DNA of 64,000 bases from Paenibacillus sp. NFR01 (GTDB lineage Bacteria; Bacillota; Bacilli; Paenibacillales; Paenibacillaceae), in assembly GCF_900111565.1 (NCBI RefSeq), contig NZ_FOIK01000009.1:1-64000 (forward strand), written 5' to 3'. This document shows, piece by piece, positions 16,311-24,081 of this stretch. A program made the position numbers and the translations under genes. Every line of letters begins with the position of its first letter. Positions within the stretch are counted from its first letter, which is position 1. Below the pieces are notes generated by a model. The model was not told the DNA's origin. It was given only the letters and a program-made list of their open reading frames with translations, and made no database searches.

Positions 16311-17717
16311 ATGGCATTGCAAATTTATAACACAATGAGCCGGAGCAAGCAGGATTTTGTGCCGCTGGAACCGGGAAAAGTAAAAATGTATGTATGCGGA
16401 CCAACCGTATACGGGTACATGCATATCGGAAACGCACGGCCGATTATCGTATTCGATACTGTGCGCAATTATCTGGAAAGCATCGGGTATGACGTCAATT
16501 ACATTACCAATTTCACCGATGTGGACGATAAGCTGATCCGTAAAGCGGAAGAAATGAACACGACAGTAGCCGAGGTGGCGGAGATCTTCATCCGTGCGTA
16601 TAACGAGGACATCGTCGGGCTTGGCGTGAAGCCGGCGTCGAAGAACCCGCGGGTCACCGAAAGCATGGACCTGATCATCAATTTCATTAAAGCGCTTGAG
16701 GAAAAAGGCTTTGCTTATGAGAGCGGCGGGGACGTTTTCTACCGCACGGCAAAATTCGCGGACTACGGCAAGCTGTCCCGGCAAAATCTTGAGGAGCTTC
16801 AATTCGGCATCCGCGTTGAAGTGGACGCGCGCAAAGAGAATCCGGAGGATTTCGTGCTGTGGAAAGCGGCCAAACCGGGCGAAGTCTTCTGGCAAAGCCC
16901 TTGGGGGAATGGCCGTCCGGGTTGGCATATCGAATGCTCGGCGATGGCGAAGGAGTATCTGGGCGACACCATCGACATCCACGGCGGCGGCGTCGACCTG
17001 CAATTCCCGCATCATGAATGCGAATGCGCGCAGACCGAAGCGCTGACCGGCAAGCCGCTCTCCAACTACTGGATGCACAACGCATTTCTTAATATCGGCG
17101 ATGAAAAAATGTCGAAATCGCTCGGTAACGGGCTGCTCGTCAAGGATATCCGTCAGCGCTTCAAAGCCGGAACGATCCGTTATTTCATGCTGTCCACGCA
17201 TTACCGCAACCCGCTGAACTTCGGTGAGGAAGCCTTGATCTCGGCGGAGAAAAGCGCGGAGCGCATCGCCCTGGCCGCTGGCAACGTGAAGCACCGCCTG
17301 GAGCTGGCGGCGCCGGAAGCCGGCGCGGCGGCAAGCGGCGAGCTGACCGCACGGCTTCAAGAAATCAGCAGCATGTTCCACAGCAAAATGCAGGACGATT
17401 TCAACACGCCGGACGCGATCACGGCCGTATTCGACTGGGTGAAATTGGCCAACCAGGCGCTTGCGGACGAAGAAACCGCACCGGCCGACTTTGCGGCGCT
17501 GCTGGAGGCTTTTTCCGGAATGAACGCGGTGCTCCGCCTGGTGCCGGAGCAGGCCGCAGATCAGACCGACGAGGAAGTGGAACAGCTGATTGCCGAACGC
17601 ACGGAAGCGCGTAAGACCAAGAACTGGGCCCGCGCCGATGAAATCCGCGACCTGCTGAACGACATGGGCATCGTGCTGGAAGATACGGCGCAGGGGATGC
17701 GGTGGCGTCGTAAATGA
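16311..17717 (+). CDS. cysS: cysteinyl-tRNA synthetase
   Basis: This class I synthetase joins cysteine to tRNA-Cys. The protein has 468 residues. The Zn-binding C29 and H-I-G-N (38-41) are in place, W-H-I-E-C-S-A-M supplies further zinc ligands, and the KMSKS loop reads K-M-S-K-S near 266. ATG 16311 matches the family N-terminus. The nearest AAGGA lies about 12 bp upstream, a rather long spacing, and a TTG 12 bp earlier is an alternative with worse spacing. It follows cysE and overlaps the next gene by four bases. Confidence 0.97.
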   Translation: MALQIYNTMSRSKQDFVPLEPGKVKMYVCGPTVYGYMHIGNARPIIVFDTVRNYLESIGYDVNYITNFTDVDDKLIRKAEEMNTTVAEVAEIFIRAYNEDIVGLGVKPASKNPRVTESMDLIINFIKALEEKGFAYESGGDVFYRTAKFADYGKLSRQNLEELQFGIRVEVDARKENPEDFVLWKAAKPGEVFWQSPWGNGRPGWHIECSAMAKEYLGDTIDIHGGGVDLQFPHHECECAQTEALTGKPLSNYWMHNAFLNIGDEKMSKSLGNGLLVKDIRQRFKAGTIRYFMLSTHYRNPLNFGEEALISAEKSAERIALAAGNVKHRLELAAPEAGAAASGELTARLQEISSMFHSKMQDDFNTPDAITAVFDWVKLANQALADEETAPADFAALLEAFSGMNAVLRLVPEQAADQTDEEVEQLIAERTEARKTKNWARADEIRDLLNDMGIVLEDTAQGMRWRRK

Positions 17718-18151
17718 GTGGACATTTTAACCTGGACAGCAGCTGGTTTCCATATCCGCCGTCCAAAGAAGCGCGCCTGCTTCCTCCGATCGTGCTTGCT
17801 TATATCGGGGATGCCATCTATGAGGTAGCGGTCCGCCAATATTTGATTTCGCTGCCGAATCTTCGGCCGAACCACCTGCACCGTACGGCGACCGGGCTGG
17901 TTTCGGCCAAAGCGCAGAGTACGATTTTGGCTTTTCTGGAGCCATCGCTCACAGAAGAAGAGAAAGATACCGTACGCAAAGGGCGCAACGCTAAATCGGG
18001 CTCCGTTCCGAAAAACGCGGATGTGCTGGAGTACCGCCATGCCACCGCTTTCGAATGCCTGATCGGTTATTTATATTATACGGGACAGCAGGAACGCATT
18101 CGGGAACTTGCCCATAGCGGAATCGAATATATGCTGAACCGATCGGAATAG
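17714..18151 (+). CDS. mrnC: Mini-ribonuclease III
   Basis: MrnC is an RNase III catalytic domain without the dsRNA-binding domain; in B. subtilis it trims both ends of 23S rRNA. At 145 residues the length fits that minimal form. The signature region L-A-Y-I-G-D-A-I-Y-E-V contains the conserved acidic residues, and a second acidic segment lies near E-C-L-I-G-Y-L-Y. Its ATG overlaps the cysS stop (ATGA, 17714-17717), indicating translational coupling. This is the same cysS-mrnC-rlmB-rae1 order as in B. subtilis. Confidence 0.95.
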   Translation: MSGHFNLDSSWFPYPPSKEARLLPPIVLAYIGDAIYEVAVRQYLISLPNLRPNHLHRTATGLVSAKAQSTILAFLEPSLTEEEKDTVRKGRNAKSGSVPKNADVLEYRHATAFECLIGYLYYTGQQERIRELAHSGIEYMLNRSE

Positions 18152-18194
18152 AGCATCGGCAAGCTTGAAACAGAAATTACAGGAGGTTTGAAAT

Positions 18195-18956
18195 ATGGAA
18201 GAATTCAAAACGGAAGAAGAGGTGTTGGCCGGGAAGCATTCGGTGCTGGAAGCGCTGCGTGCCGGCCGCACCCTGAATAAAATCTGGATCGCCGAAACGG
18301 CGCAAAAACACCTGACCGCCCCGATCATCGCGGAAGCGCGCAAAGCGGGAATCGTCATTCAGCATGTGGACAAGCGCAAGCTTGACCAGCTGGCTCCAGG
18401 CGTGCAGCACCAGGGCGTAGTGGCCCAGGCGGCTCCGTTTGCTTATGCCGAAGTGGAGGATTTGCTCGCCGCGGCGGCGGCTAAGGGTGAAGCGCCGTTC
18501 CTGATTTTGCTCGACGAAATCGAAGATCCCCATAACCTGGGTTCGATTCTGCGGACTGCGGACTGCACCGGGGTACACGGCGTGATCGTGCCGAAGCGGC
18601 GCTCAGCGCAGATTACGGCCACGGTTTCTAAAACTTCGGCCGGCGCGGTGGAATATGTGCCGGTTGCGAAGGTGACCAATCTGGGGCAGACCATTGACCG
18701 GCTCAAGGAGCAGGGGATTTGGGTCGTCGGCACGGATGTCGACACGGAGCAGAATTTGTTCCAGTCGGATATTTTCAACGGACCGGTCGCGGTGGTCATT
18801 GGCAATGAGAACAAGGGGATGGGACGCCTGATCCGTGAAAAATGCGACGTGCTGCTCAAGCTGCCGATGAACGGCAAAATCAATTCCCTGAACGCCTCGG
18901 TCGCCGCAGGCGTTGTGATGTACGAAGTGCTGCGCCGCCGGCAGCAGCTGGGCTAA
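18195..18956 (+). CDS. rlmB: RlmB-like 23S rRNA 2'-O-methyltransferase (SpoU family)
   Basis: This is a SPOUT-class (trefoil-knot) methyltransferase of 253 residues, similar to E. coli RlmB, which methylates G2251 of 23S rRNA. It has an N-terminal L30e-like substrate-binding domain and the three SpoU motifs: D-P-H-N-L-G-S-I-L-R, then G-N-E-N-K-G-M, then L-P-M-N-G-K-I-N-S-L-N-A-S-V-A. A textbook AGGAGG (18181-18186) precedes ATG 18195. The exact rRNA site in this organism is assumed, not shown. Confidence 0.94.
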   Translation: MEEFKTEEEVLAGKHSVLEALRAGRTLNKIWIAETAQKHLTAPIIAEARKAGIVIQHVDKRKLDQLAPGVQHQGVVAQAAPFAYAEVEDLLAAAAAKGEAPFLILLDEIEDPHNLGSILRTADCTGVHGVIVPKRRSAQITATVSKTSAGAVEYVPVAKVTNLGQTIDRLKEQGIWVVGTDVDTEQNLFQSDIFNGPVAVVIGNENKGMGRLIREKCDVLLKLPMNGKINSLNASVAAGVVMYEVLRRRQQLG

Positions 18957-18958
18957 CG

Positions 18959-19480
18959 ATGTCGGACTGGCGCGATGTGCTGCTTGTGGACGGATATAAC
19001 ATGATCGGCGGCTGGCCCGAGCTGGCGGCGCTGTCCCAGACCGGCATGCAGAACGCGCGCGACCGGCTGCTGGATCAGCTGGCAGACTACCAGGCTTTTT
19101 CCGGGAGGCGCGTCATTGCCGTGTTCGATGCGTACCGCGTTCCCGGACTGGGCCGATCCTTCGTGCAGGGCAAGGTACAAGTCTATTTCACGAAGGAAAA
19201 AGAAACCGCCGACGAATGCATCGAACGGCTGGTCGGGGAATACAGCCACCGCCGCCGGCAGATCTATGTGGCGACGAGCGATTTTGTAGAGCAGCATGTC
19301 ATCTTTGCCCAGGGAGCGCTGCGCATCTCCGCACGGGAATTGCTGGTCGAGATTGAAGAGAACCAGAAGCAGGTGAAGCAGGCCATCGAGCCGAAGTCGG
19401 TTGCCGGAAAGCGGCACCCCATTCAGGACAAACTGCCCATGGAGCTTCGCAAGCGGCTGGAGGATTGGCGGCGACAATGA
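18959..19480 (+). CDS. rae1: Rae1 (YacP), ribosome-associated NYN/PIN endoribonuclease
   Basis: In B. subtilis Rae1 enters the ribosomal A site and cleaves mRNA in a translation-dependent manner. The 173-residue protein begins V-L-L-V-D-G-Y-N-M-I-G, the NYN-domain signature with the first catalytic aspartate. Further acidic positions lie in V-F-D-A-Y and T-A-D-E-C-I-E, and A-T-S-D is intact. ATG 18959 follows the rlmB stop by two bases and gives the conserved N-terminus; the frame is open into rlmB, but upstream starts are not credible. No strong ribosome-binding site is visible, so coupling with rlmB is likely. Confidence 0.93.
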   Translation: MSDWRDVLLVDGYNMIGGWPELAALSQTGMQNARDRLLDQLADYQAFSGRRVIAVFDAYRVPGLGRSFVQGKVQVYFTKEKETADECIERLVGEYSHRRRQIYVATSDFVEQHVIFAQGALRISARELLVEIEENQKQVKQAIEPKSVAGKRHPIQDKLPMELRKRLEDWRRQ

Positions 19481-19525
19481 AAATGCCATATTCTTCTATT
19501 GAAGATTGTTTTTGGACAATCCTTA

Positions 19526-19555
19526 TTGACGGTGAAAGGTAACATAATATATACT
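19526..19555 (+). promoter_or_regulatory. probable SigA promoter of sigH
   Basis: TTGACG (19526-19531) is followed 18 bp later by TATACT (19550-19555); an overlapping TATATA gives 16 bp. It lies in the gap between rae1 and sigH. AbrB control, known in B. subtilis, cannot be judged from sequence alone. Confidence 0.65.
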
Positions 19556-19611
19556 GTTGCTATATTTCGCGAAGTGACGATGTGTCTTGCGTTGCAGCCG
19601 GGGGGATTCTG

Positions 19612-20256
19612 GTGAGTGTCGACCTCAAGGAAATAATGCTTTCCGAGTATGATTTCATAAGCGATGAAGAAATTGTCGAGATCTTCCGTGGTGGCGACAG
19701 TGGGGCATTGGAGCACCTGATCAACAAATACCGTAACTTTGTCCGGGCTAAGGCGCGTTCTTATTTTTTAATCGGCGCTGACCGTGAGGATATCGTACAG
19801 GAGGGTATGATCGGTCTCTATAAAGCCATTCGCGACTTTAAGGGCGACAAGCTTTCTTCGTTCAAAGCGTTTGCCGAGCTCTGCATTACCCGCCAGATTA
19901 TTACGGCGATCAAGACGGCTACCCGTCAGAAGCATATACCGCTCAATTCTTATGTTTCTCTGGACAAGCCGATCTATGATGAGGATTCGGACCGGACCCT
20001 TATGGATATCATTTGCGGTACGCAGGTACTCGATCCGGAAGAACTGATTATCAACCAAGAAGAGTTTATCGGCCTGGAAGATAAGATGGCGGAGATCCTG
20101 AGCGATCTGGAACGCAAAGTGCTGATGCTCTACCTCGACGGACGGTCTTATCAGGAGATCGCCGAGGACCTGAAGCGGCATGTAAAGTCCATCGACAATG
20201 CGCTCCAGCGGGTAAAGCGGAAACTCGAAAGATATCTGGAAGTGCGTGACAATTAA
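19612..20256 (+). CDS. sigH: RNA polymerase sigma-H factor (stationary phase/sporulation)
   Basis: SigH (Spo0H) directs transition-state and early sporulation genes. The 214-residue protein is very close to B. subtilis SigH through region 2 (around A-R-S-Y-F-L-I-G-A-D-R-E-D-I-V-Q-E-G) and region 4 (L-D-G-R-S-Y-Q-E-I-A). The start is set at GTG 19612, which has GGGGGGA five bases upstream; an in-frame GTG at 19582 lacks a ribosome-binding site. The N-terminus before residue 20 is divergent, as is normal. The gene has its own promoter and a terminator. Confidence 0.95.
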   Translation: MSVDLKEIMLSEYDFISDEEIVEIFRGGDSGALEHLINKYRNFVRAKARSYFLIGADREDIVQEGMIGLYKAIRDFKGDKLSSFKAFAELCITRQIITAIKTATRQKHIPLNSYVSLDKPIYDEDSDRTLMDIICGTQVLDPEELIINQEEFIGLEDKMAEILSDLERKVLMLYLDGRSYQEIAEDLKRHVKSIDNALQRVKRKLERYLEVRDN

Positions 20257-20270
20257 TGCTATAATAAACG

Positions 20271-20297
20271 AAAGGCTCGGGCTTCGAGTCTTTTTTT
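20271..20297 (+). terminator. terminator after sigH
   Basis: The stem 20273-20279 pairs with 20285-20291 (one G-U) around a 5-nt loop, followed by seven T residues. It lies 17 bp after the sigH stop. Confidence 0.88.
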
Positions 20298-20407
20298 AGT
20301 TGTCAGAAACACGCAGGTTTATCTTCCGGCGGAATGTCCAATAATGGTAGGATGACAGCAGCGGATGTGAAGCATGGGGGAACAAGGACGAACGGCTAAC
20401 CGACGAT

Positions 20408-20428
20408 GGTAAAAACCGCATTTTTACC
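20408..20428. repeat. inverted repeat upstream of the rpmG promoter
   Basis: The 320-bp gap between sigH and rpmG contains a perfect 8-bp inverted repeat, GGTAAAAA with TTTTTACC, around CCGCA, 24 bp before the rpmG -35 box. No T-run follows, so it is not a clear terminator; it could be an operator. Apart from this, the sigH terminator and the rpmG promoter, I see nothing definite in the gap. Confidence 0.45.
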
Positions 20429-20451
20429 CAGACAGACAGGCAATTCTCTCG

Positions 20452-20481
20452 TTGACACGGATGCTGAGATTATGCTAAAGT
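20452..20481 (+). promoter_or_regulatory. SigA promoter of rpmG-secE-nusG
   Basis: A consensus TTGACA (20452-20457) is followed by TAAAGT (20476-20481) at 18 bp. The transcript would have a leader of about 90 nt containing the near-repeat ACGTCTTC(T/G)GG, the second copy running into the rpmG ribosome-binding site. Confidence 0.75.
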
Positions 20482-20577
20482 GTTTTAGGTAGGCCTAAAT
20501 TCGCAGGTTTTTTTTAGGATCAATATTTACGTCTTCTGGCCCCTGGGTCGGAGGGACGTCTTCGGGAGGTGCAAATC

Positions 20578-20727
20578 ATGCGGGTAATTATCACTTTGGC
20601 TTGTACAAGTTGTAAGCAAAGAAACTATACAACTACCAAAAACAAGCGCAATCACCCTGACCGCTTGGAGATGAAGAAATTTTGCAAGTTCTGTAACGAG
20701 CAAACTCCTCATCGCGAAACCAGATAG
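20578..20727 (+). CDS. rpmG: 50S ribosomal protein L33
   Basis: A 49-residue L33 of the zinc-binding (C+) type, with C9/C12 and C36/C39 forming two CxxC pairs. It is a small 50S protein near the E site. Many Firmicutes carry several L33 paralogues, some cysteine-free and made under zinc starvation; this copy keeps all four ligands. GGGAGGTG lies 6 bp before the ATG. It precedes secE-nusG, the position of the rpmGB copy in B. subtilis. Confidence 0.95.
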   Translation: MRVIITLACTSCKQRNYTTTKNKRNHPDRLEMKKFCKFCNEQTPHRETR

Positions 20728-20747
20728 TCTGTGGAGGTGTAGTCGGA

Positions 20748-20939
20748 GTGAAACGTAGTTTCAAGTCTTTGTTTTCCTTTTTCACTGAGAGCTGGAGCGA
20801 GCTCAAAAAAGTTCGCTGGCCTAATCGTAAAGAGCTCAAAAACTACACATTGATCGTACTTGGTACAATTGTAGCCGTAGCAATTTACTTCTGGGTTCTG
20901 GACATCGGTATTTCCGCTGTGATTGAAGCGATTATTTAG
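20748..20939 (+). CDS. secE: SecE, preprotein translocase subunit
   Basis: SecE clamps SecY in the SecYEG membrane channel. The 63-residue protein is the short Gram-positive form with one transmembrane helix (about 37-58). It is preceded by the conserved amphipathic segment W-S-E-L-K-K-V-R-W-P-N-R-K-E. The start is GTG 20748, with GGAGGTG 8 bp upstream. It lies 20 bp after rpmG and 21 bp before nusG. Confidence 0.96.
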   Translation: MKRSFKSLFSFFTESWSELKKVRWPNRKELKNYTLIVLGTIVAVAIYFWVLDIGISAVIEAII

Positions 20940-20960
20940 AGAGGTCCCAGGTGGCTTGGT

Positions 20961-21494
20961 ATGGAAAAAAGATGGTATGTTGTTCATACCTATTCCGGGT
21001 ATGAGAATAAGGTTAAGGCCAATTTGGAGAAACGCGTAGAGTCCATGGGCATGGAGGACAAAATTTTCCGCGTTCTTGTTCCGATGGAAGAAGAAATGGT
21101 AAACAAAGACGGGAAGAAAAAGACCGTTATGCGTAAAGTTTACCCCGGATACGTTTTGGTCGAAATGATTCAGACGGACGATTCATGGTATGTGGTTCGC
21201 AATACGCCGGGTGTAACCGGATTTGTCGGTTCGACAGGTTCCGGGTCCAAGCCTACTCCTCTGCTTCCGGAAGAGGTTGACCAAATCCTGAAGCATATGG
21301 GCATGGTTGAGCCTAAAGCGAAGATCGATTTCGAAATTAAGGAATCCGTACGTATTATGGTTGGTCCGTTTGCGAATTTTGTGGGCTCCGTGGAAGAGAT
21401 TTTGGCTGACAAGAGCAAGATCAAAGTTCATGTCAACATGTTTGGACGGGAAACCCCGCTGGAGTTGGATTTCACTCAAGTGGAGAAAATATAA
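20961..21494 (+). CDS. nusG: NusG, transcription elongation/pausing factor
   Basis: NusG binds the RNA polymerase clamp helices through its N-terminal NGN domain and contacts other factors through a C-terminal KOW domain. The 177-residue protein has the NGN start W-Y-V-V-H-T-Y-S-G-Y-E, the H-V-L-V-E-like segment G-Y-V-L-V-E-M, and a KOW motif near V-R-I-M-V-G-P-F-A-N-F. Length and position before rplK are standard. In Bacillales NusG stimulates sequence-specific pausing; that role is assumed here. Confidence 0.97.
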   Translation: MEKRWYVVHTYSGYENKVKANLEKRVESMGMEDKIFRVLVPMEEEMVNKDGKKKTVMRKVYPGYVLVEMIQTDDSWYVVRNTPGVTGFVGSTGSGSKPTPLLPEEVDQILKHMGMVEPKAKIDFEIKESVRIMVGPFANFVGSVEEILADKSKIKVHVNMFGRETPLELDFTQVEKI

Positions 21495-21573
21495 CACTCG
21501 CAAGGGTTTCTTGTGGGAGAATACGTCGTAAGGCGTGTTCGAATACCACTATTCACGCAAGGAGGTGTCACTC

Positions 21574-21999
21574 ATGGCTAAAAAAGTTATTAAAATGGTG
21601 AAACTGCAAATTCCTGCAGGTAAAGCGAACCCAGCCCCTCCAGTAGGTCCGGCGCTTGGTCAAGCGGGTGTCAACATCATGGCATTCTGTAAGGAATTCA
21701 ATGCTCGTACTGCCGACCAGGCTGGTCTGATCATCCCGGTTGAAATTACAGTGTTTGAAGACCGTTCCTTTACATTCATCACCAAAACTCCTCCGGCTGC
21801 CGTTCTGCTCCGCATCGCTGCTAAAGTAGAAAAAGGATCCGGTGAACCAAACAAGAAAAAAGTTGCCAAGCTGAACCGTGCCGCTGTGCGCGAAATCGCT
21901 GAGCAAAAAATGCCCGACCTGAACGCTGCGTCTGTTGAAGCTGCAATGCGTATGGTCGAAGGTACTGCCCGCAGCATGGGCATCACGATCGAAGACTAA
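21574..21999 (+). CDS. rplK: 50S ribosomal protein L11
   Basis: L11 forms the base of the GTPase-associated stalk with 23S rRNA helices 43-44 and is needed for RelA-type stringent activation. The 141-residue protein is of standard length. The N-terminal domain contains the proline-rich P-A-P-P-V-G-P-A-L-G-Q segment, the thiostrepton contact region, with no obvious change. ATG 21574 is set by AGGAGGTG at 21560-21567; the longer frame upstream is not supported. Confidence 0.97.
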   Translation: MAKKVIKMVKLQIPAGKANPAPPVGPALGQAGVNIMAFCKEFNARTADQAGLIIPVEITVFEDRSFTFITKTPPAAVLLRIAAKVEKGSGEPNKKKVAKLNRAAVREIAEQKMPDLNAASVEAAMRMVEGTARSMGITIED

Positions 22000-22079
22000 T
22001 CGAGTCCCGGTCACACGGCCTTTAAGGCCGCATCATGTGGGAGGAATTTCCGCTAACACCACAAAGGAGGAACAATTTC

Positions 22080-22772
22080 ATGGCTAAACACGGTAAGAAA
22101 TACCTGGAATCCGCCAAGCTGATCAACAGCGAAGCGACTTACGAGCCAGCTGAAGCTGTAGAGCTTGTAAAAAAAGCCGCAACTGCGAAGTTCGACGAAA
22201 CCGTTGAAGCAGCAGTGCGTTTGGGCGTAGACCCTCGTAAACAAGACCAAGCGGTCCGCGGCGTTGTTGTCCTGCCACACGGCACAGGCAAAACGAAACG
22301 CGTGCTTGTATTCGCAAAAGGTGACAAGGCGAAAGAAGCCGAAGCTGCCGGCGCTGATTTTGTTGGCGATCAAGACATGATCAACAAAATTCAACAAGGC
22401 TGGTTTGATTTCGACGTCTGCGTAGCTACACCTGATATGATGAGCGAAGTCGGTAAACTCGGTCGTCTGCTCGGTGGTAAAGGCCTCATGCCTAACCCTA
22501 AAGCCGGCACAGTTACATTCGACGTTACTAAGGCTGTACAAGAAATCAAAGCCGGTAAAATCGAATACCGTCTCGATAAAGCAGGTCAAATTCACGCGCC
22601 AATCGGCAAAGTGTCTTTTGACGCTGAAAAGCTGAACGACAACCTTAAAGCTCTCATCGACGCTTTGAACCGGGCGAAACCGGCTGCCGCTAAAGGTGTA
22701 TACCTGAAAGGCATCGCGATTTCCTCCACTATGGGACCAAGCGCTCGCGTGAACGCTGCTGCTTACAGATAA
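22080..22772 (+). CDS. rplA: 50S ribosomal protein L1
   Basis: L1 forms the mobile stalk beside the E site and often represses its own rplK-rplA mRNA. The 230-residue protein shows the signature G-L-M-P-N-P-K-A-G-T-V and the conserved C-terminal S-S-T-M-G-P. ATG 22080 is supported by AAAGGAGG; the frame extends 15 codons further upstream without a ribosome-binding site. It is 80 bp after rplK. The next genes, rplJ-rplL, have their own promoter and leader. Confidence 0.97.
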   Translation: MAKHGKKYLESAKLINSEATYEPAEAVELVKKAATAKFDETVEAAVRLGVDPRKQDQAVRGVVVLPHGTGKTKRVLVFAKGDKAKEAEAAGADFVGDQDMINKIQQGWFDFDVCVATPDMMSEVGKLGRLLGGKGLMPNPKAGTVTFDVTKAVQEIKAGKIEYRLDKAGQIHAPIGKVSFDAEKLNDNLKALIDALNRAKPAAAKGVYLKGIAISSTMGPSARVNAAAYR

Positions 22773-22779
22773 TTAAGGG

Positions 22780-22808
22780 TTGACTCCTTGAGTCATCTTT
22801 GATAAACT
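22780..22808 (+). promoter_or_regulatory. SigA promoter of rplJ-rplL
   Basis: TTGACT (22780-22785) and TAAACT (22803-22808) are 17 bp apart, beginning just 7 bp after the rplA stop. It supplies the long L10 leader. Confidence 0.7.
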
Positions 22809-22814
22809 AAGGCA

Positions 22815-22980
22815 GTTGTGAATTTAAGGCTAGTTCTTGAACTTGAATATGCTTACCGTAGACAGTAGGTGCCGGAAGGCTTAATTTCCTACCGAGGTGT
22901 TGTGATAGAAACAAGAGGTTCCGGGTTTGGCCCGCGACTATCGTTTTATCAAGCCTTCGTGAATCTGCGGAGGCTTTTCT
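22815..22980 (+). promoter_or_regulatory. L10 (rplJ) leader RNA with attenuator
   Basis: The 277-bp rplA-rplJ gap has the arrangement of the Firmicute L10 leader: a promoter, a structured RNA, then an attenuator. The attenuator stem 22952-22959 pairs with 22968-22975 and is followed by a short T-run. L10-L12 complex binding upstream would favour termination. The position and length match the known leader; detailed folding was not computed. Confidence 0.7.
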
Positions 22981-23049
22981 CATGCCTGCGTAGGAATGGA
23001 TATCCCTGATCAGGGTGTCCACGACATAAATTTTCAGGAGGTGTACACA

Positions 23050-23553
23050 TTGGCAAATGCAAAAGTAATCCAAGCTAAACAGGAAGCGGTGGACGCGGTT
23101 GTTGGAAAACTGCAAAACAGTATTTCTACAGTTGTTGTTGACTACCGTGGATTGAACGTTGCTCAAGCGACCGAACTGCGCAAGCAGCTTCGCGAAGCGG
23201 GCGTTGACTTTCAAGTCCTGAAAAACACATTGCTCCGCCGTGCAACTGCTGTGGCTGAACTGACTGAGCTGGACGCTGTCCTGACTGGTCCTACAGCAAT
23301 CGCATTCAGTGAAACTGATGCGGTGGCAGCTGCAAAAATTCTGAATGACTTCGCCAAGAAAAACGACGCATTGAAACTGAAAGGCGGCGTGGTCGAAGGC
23401 CGTGTCATCGGTATGGATCAAGTTAAGGCGCTGGCAGAACTGCCATCCCGCGAAGGTCTCTTGTCCATGCTCCTCAGCGTGCTTCAAGCGCCTATCCGCA
23501 ACTTCGCGCTTGCAGTTAAAGCTGTGGCCGAGAAAGAAGAACAAAGCGCGTAA
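23050..23553 (+). CDS. rplJ: 50S ribosomal protein L10
   Basis: L10 anchors L7/L12 dimers on the ribosomal stalk. The 167-residue protein matches the family length and the segments V-D-Y-R-G-L-N and L-P-S-R-E-G-L-L-S-M-L-L; the C-terminal helix binds L12. The start is a TTG at 23050, placed 6 bp after a perfect AGGAGGTG (23036-23043); no ATG or GTG fits. It is controlled by the L10 leader and followed at 66 bp by rplL. Confidence 0.96.
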   Translation: MANAKVIQAKQEAVDAVVGKLQNSISTVVVDYRGLNVAQATELRKQLREAGVDFQVLKNTLLRRATAVAELTELDAVLTGPTAIAFSETDAVAAAKILNDFAKKNDALKLKGGVVEGRVIGMDQVKALAELPSREGLLSMLLSVLQAPIRNFALAVKAVAEKEEQSA

Positions 23554-23619
23554 GCCTTTGATTCTTGTGAGTTAATCAATACCACAAACCAAATTTAATT
23601 ATAAAATGGAGGTTCAACC

Positions 23620-23982
23620 ATGAGTAAAGAAGCAATCTTGGAAGCAATTAAAGGCATGAGCGTACTGGAACTGAACGACCTGGTTAAAGCAATCGAAGAA
23701 GAATTCGGCGTAACTGCTGCAGCTCCAGTAGCTGTTGCTGGCGGCGCTGCTGCAGCTGTTGAAGAAGAACAAACCGAATTCGACGTAATCCTGGCAAGCG
23801 CTGGCGCTTCCAAGATCAACGTTATCAAAATCGTTCGCGAAATCACAGGCCTTGGCTTGAAAGAAGCTAAAGACCTCGTAGACAACGCTCCTAAGCCAAT
23901 CAAAGAAAAAGTAAGCAAAGAAGATGCCGACGCTACCAAAGCAAAATTGGAAGAAGCAGGCGCTTCCGTAGAAGTGAAGTAA
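23620..23982 (+). CDS. rplL: 50S ribosomal protein L7/L12
   Basis: L7/L12 is the multi-copy stalk protein that recruits translation GTPases. The 120-residue protein has the N-terminal dimerisation helices, an alanine-rich hinge (about 33-52) and the C-terminal globular domain with the conserved G-L-G-L-K-E-A-K-D-L-V-D segment. ATG 23620 has GGAGG upstream. The ratio to L10 is probably kept by stronger translation of this gene. A long hairpin follows the stop. Confidence 0.97.
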   Translation: MSKEAILEAIKGMSVLELNDLVKAIEEEFGVTAAAPVAVAGGAAAAVEEEQTEFDVILASAGASKINVIKIVREITGLGLKEAKDLVDNAPKPIKEKVSKEDADATKAKLEEAGASVEVK

Positions 23983-24003
23983 TTTGCTTCCATAAGCTTC
24001 AGG

Positions 24004-24035
24004 ACAACCCCCTTGAACTTGTTCAAGGGGGTTGT
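24004..24035 (+). terminator. long perfect hairpin after rplL (terminator-like, no T-run)
   Basis: A 15-bp perfect inverted repeat (24004-24018 with 24021-24035) follows rplL by 21 bp. It lacks a T-run, so it may stabilise or process the 3' end as well as, or instead of, terminating. Directly after it TATAAT (24038-24043) could be the -10 box for the methyltransferase, with TTGAAC inside the hairpin as a poor -35 at 19 bp. Confidence 0.6.
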
Positions 24036-24081
24036 TGTATAATGAATGCCATGAAGATATGAAAATGAAGGGATGAATGGC

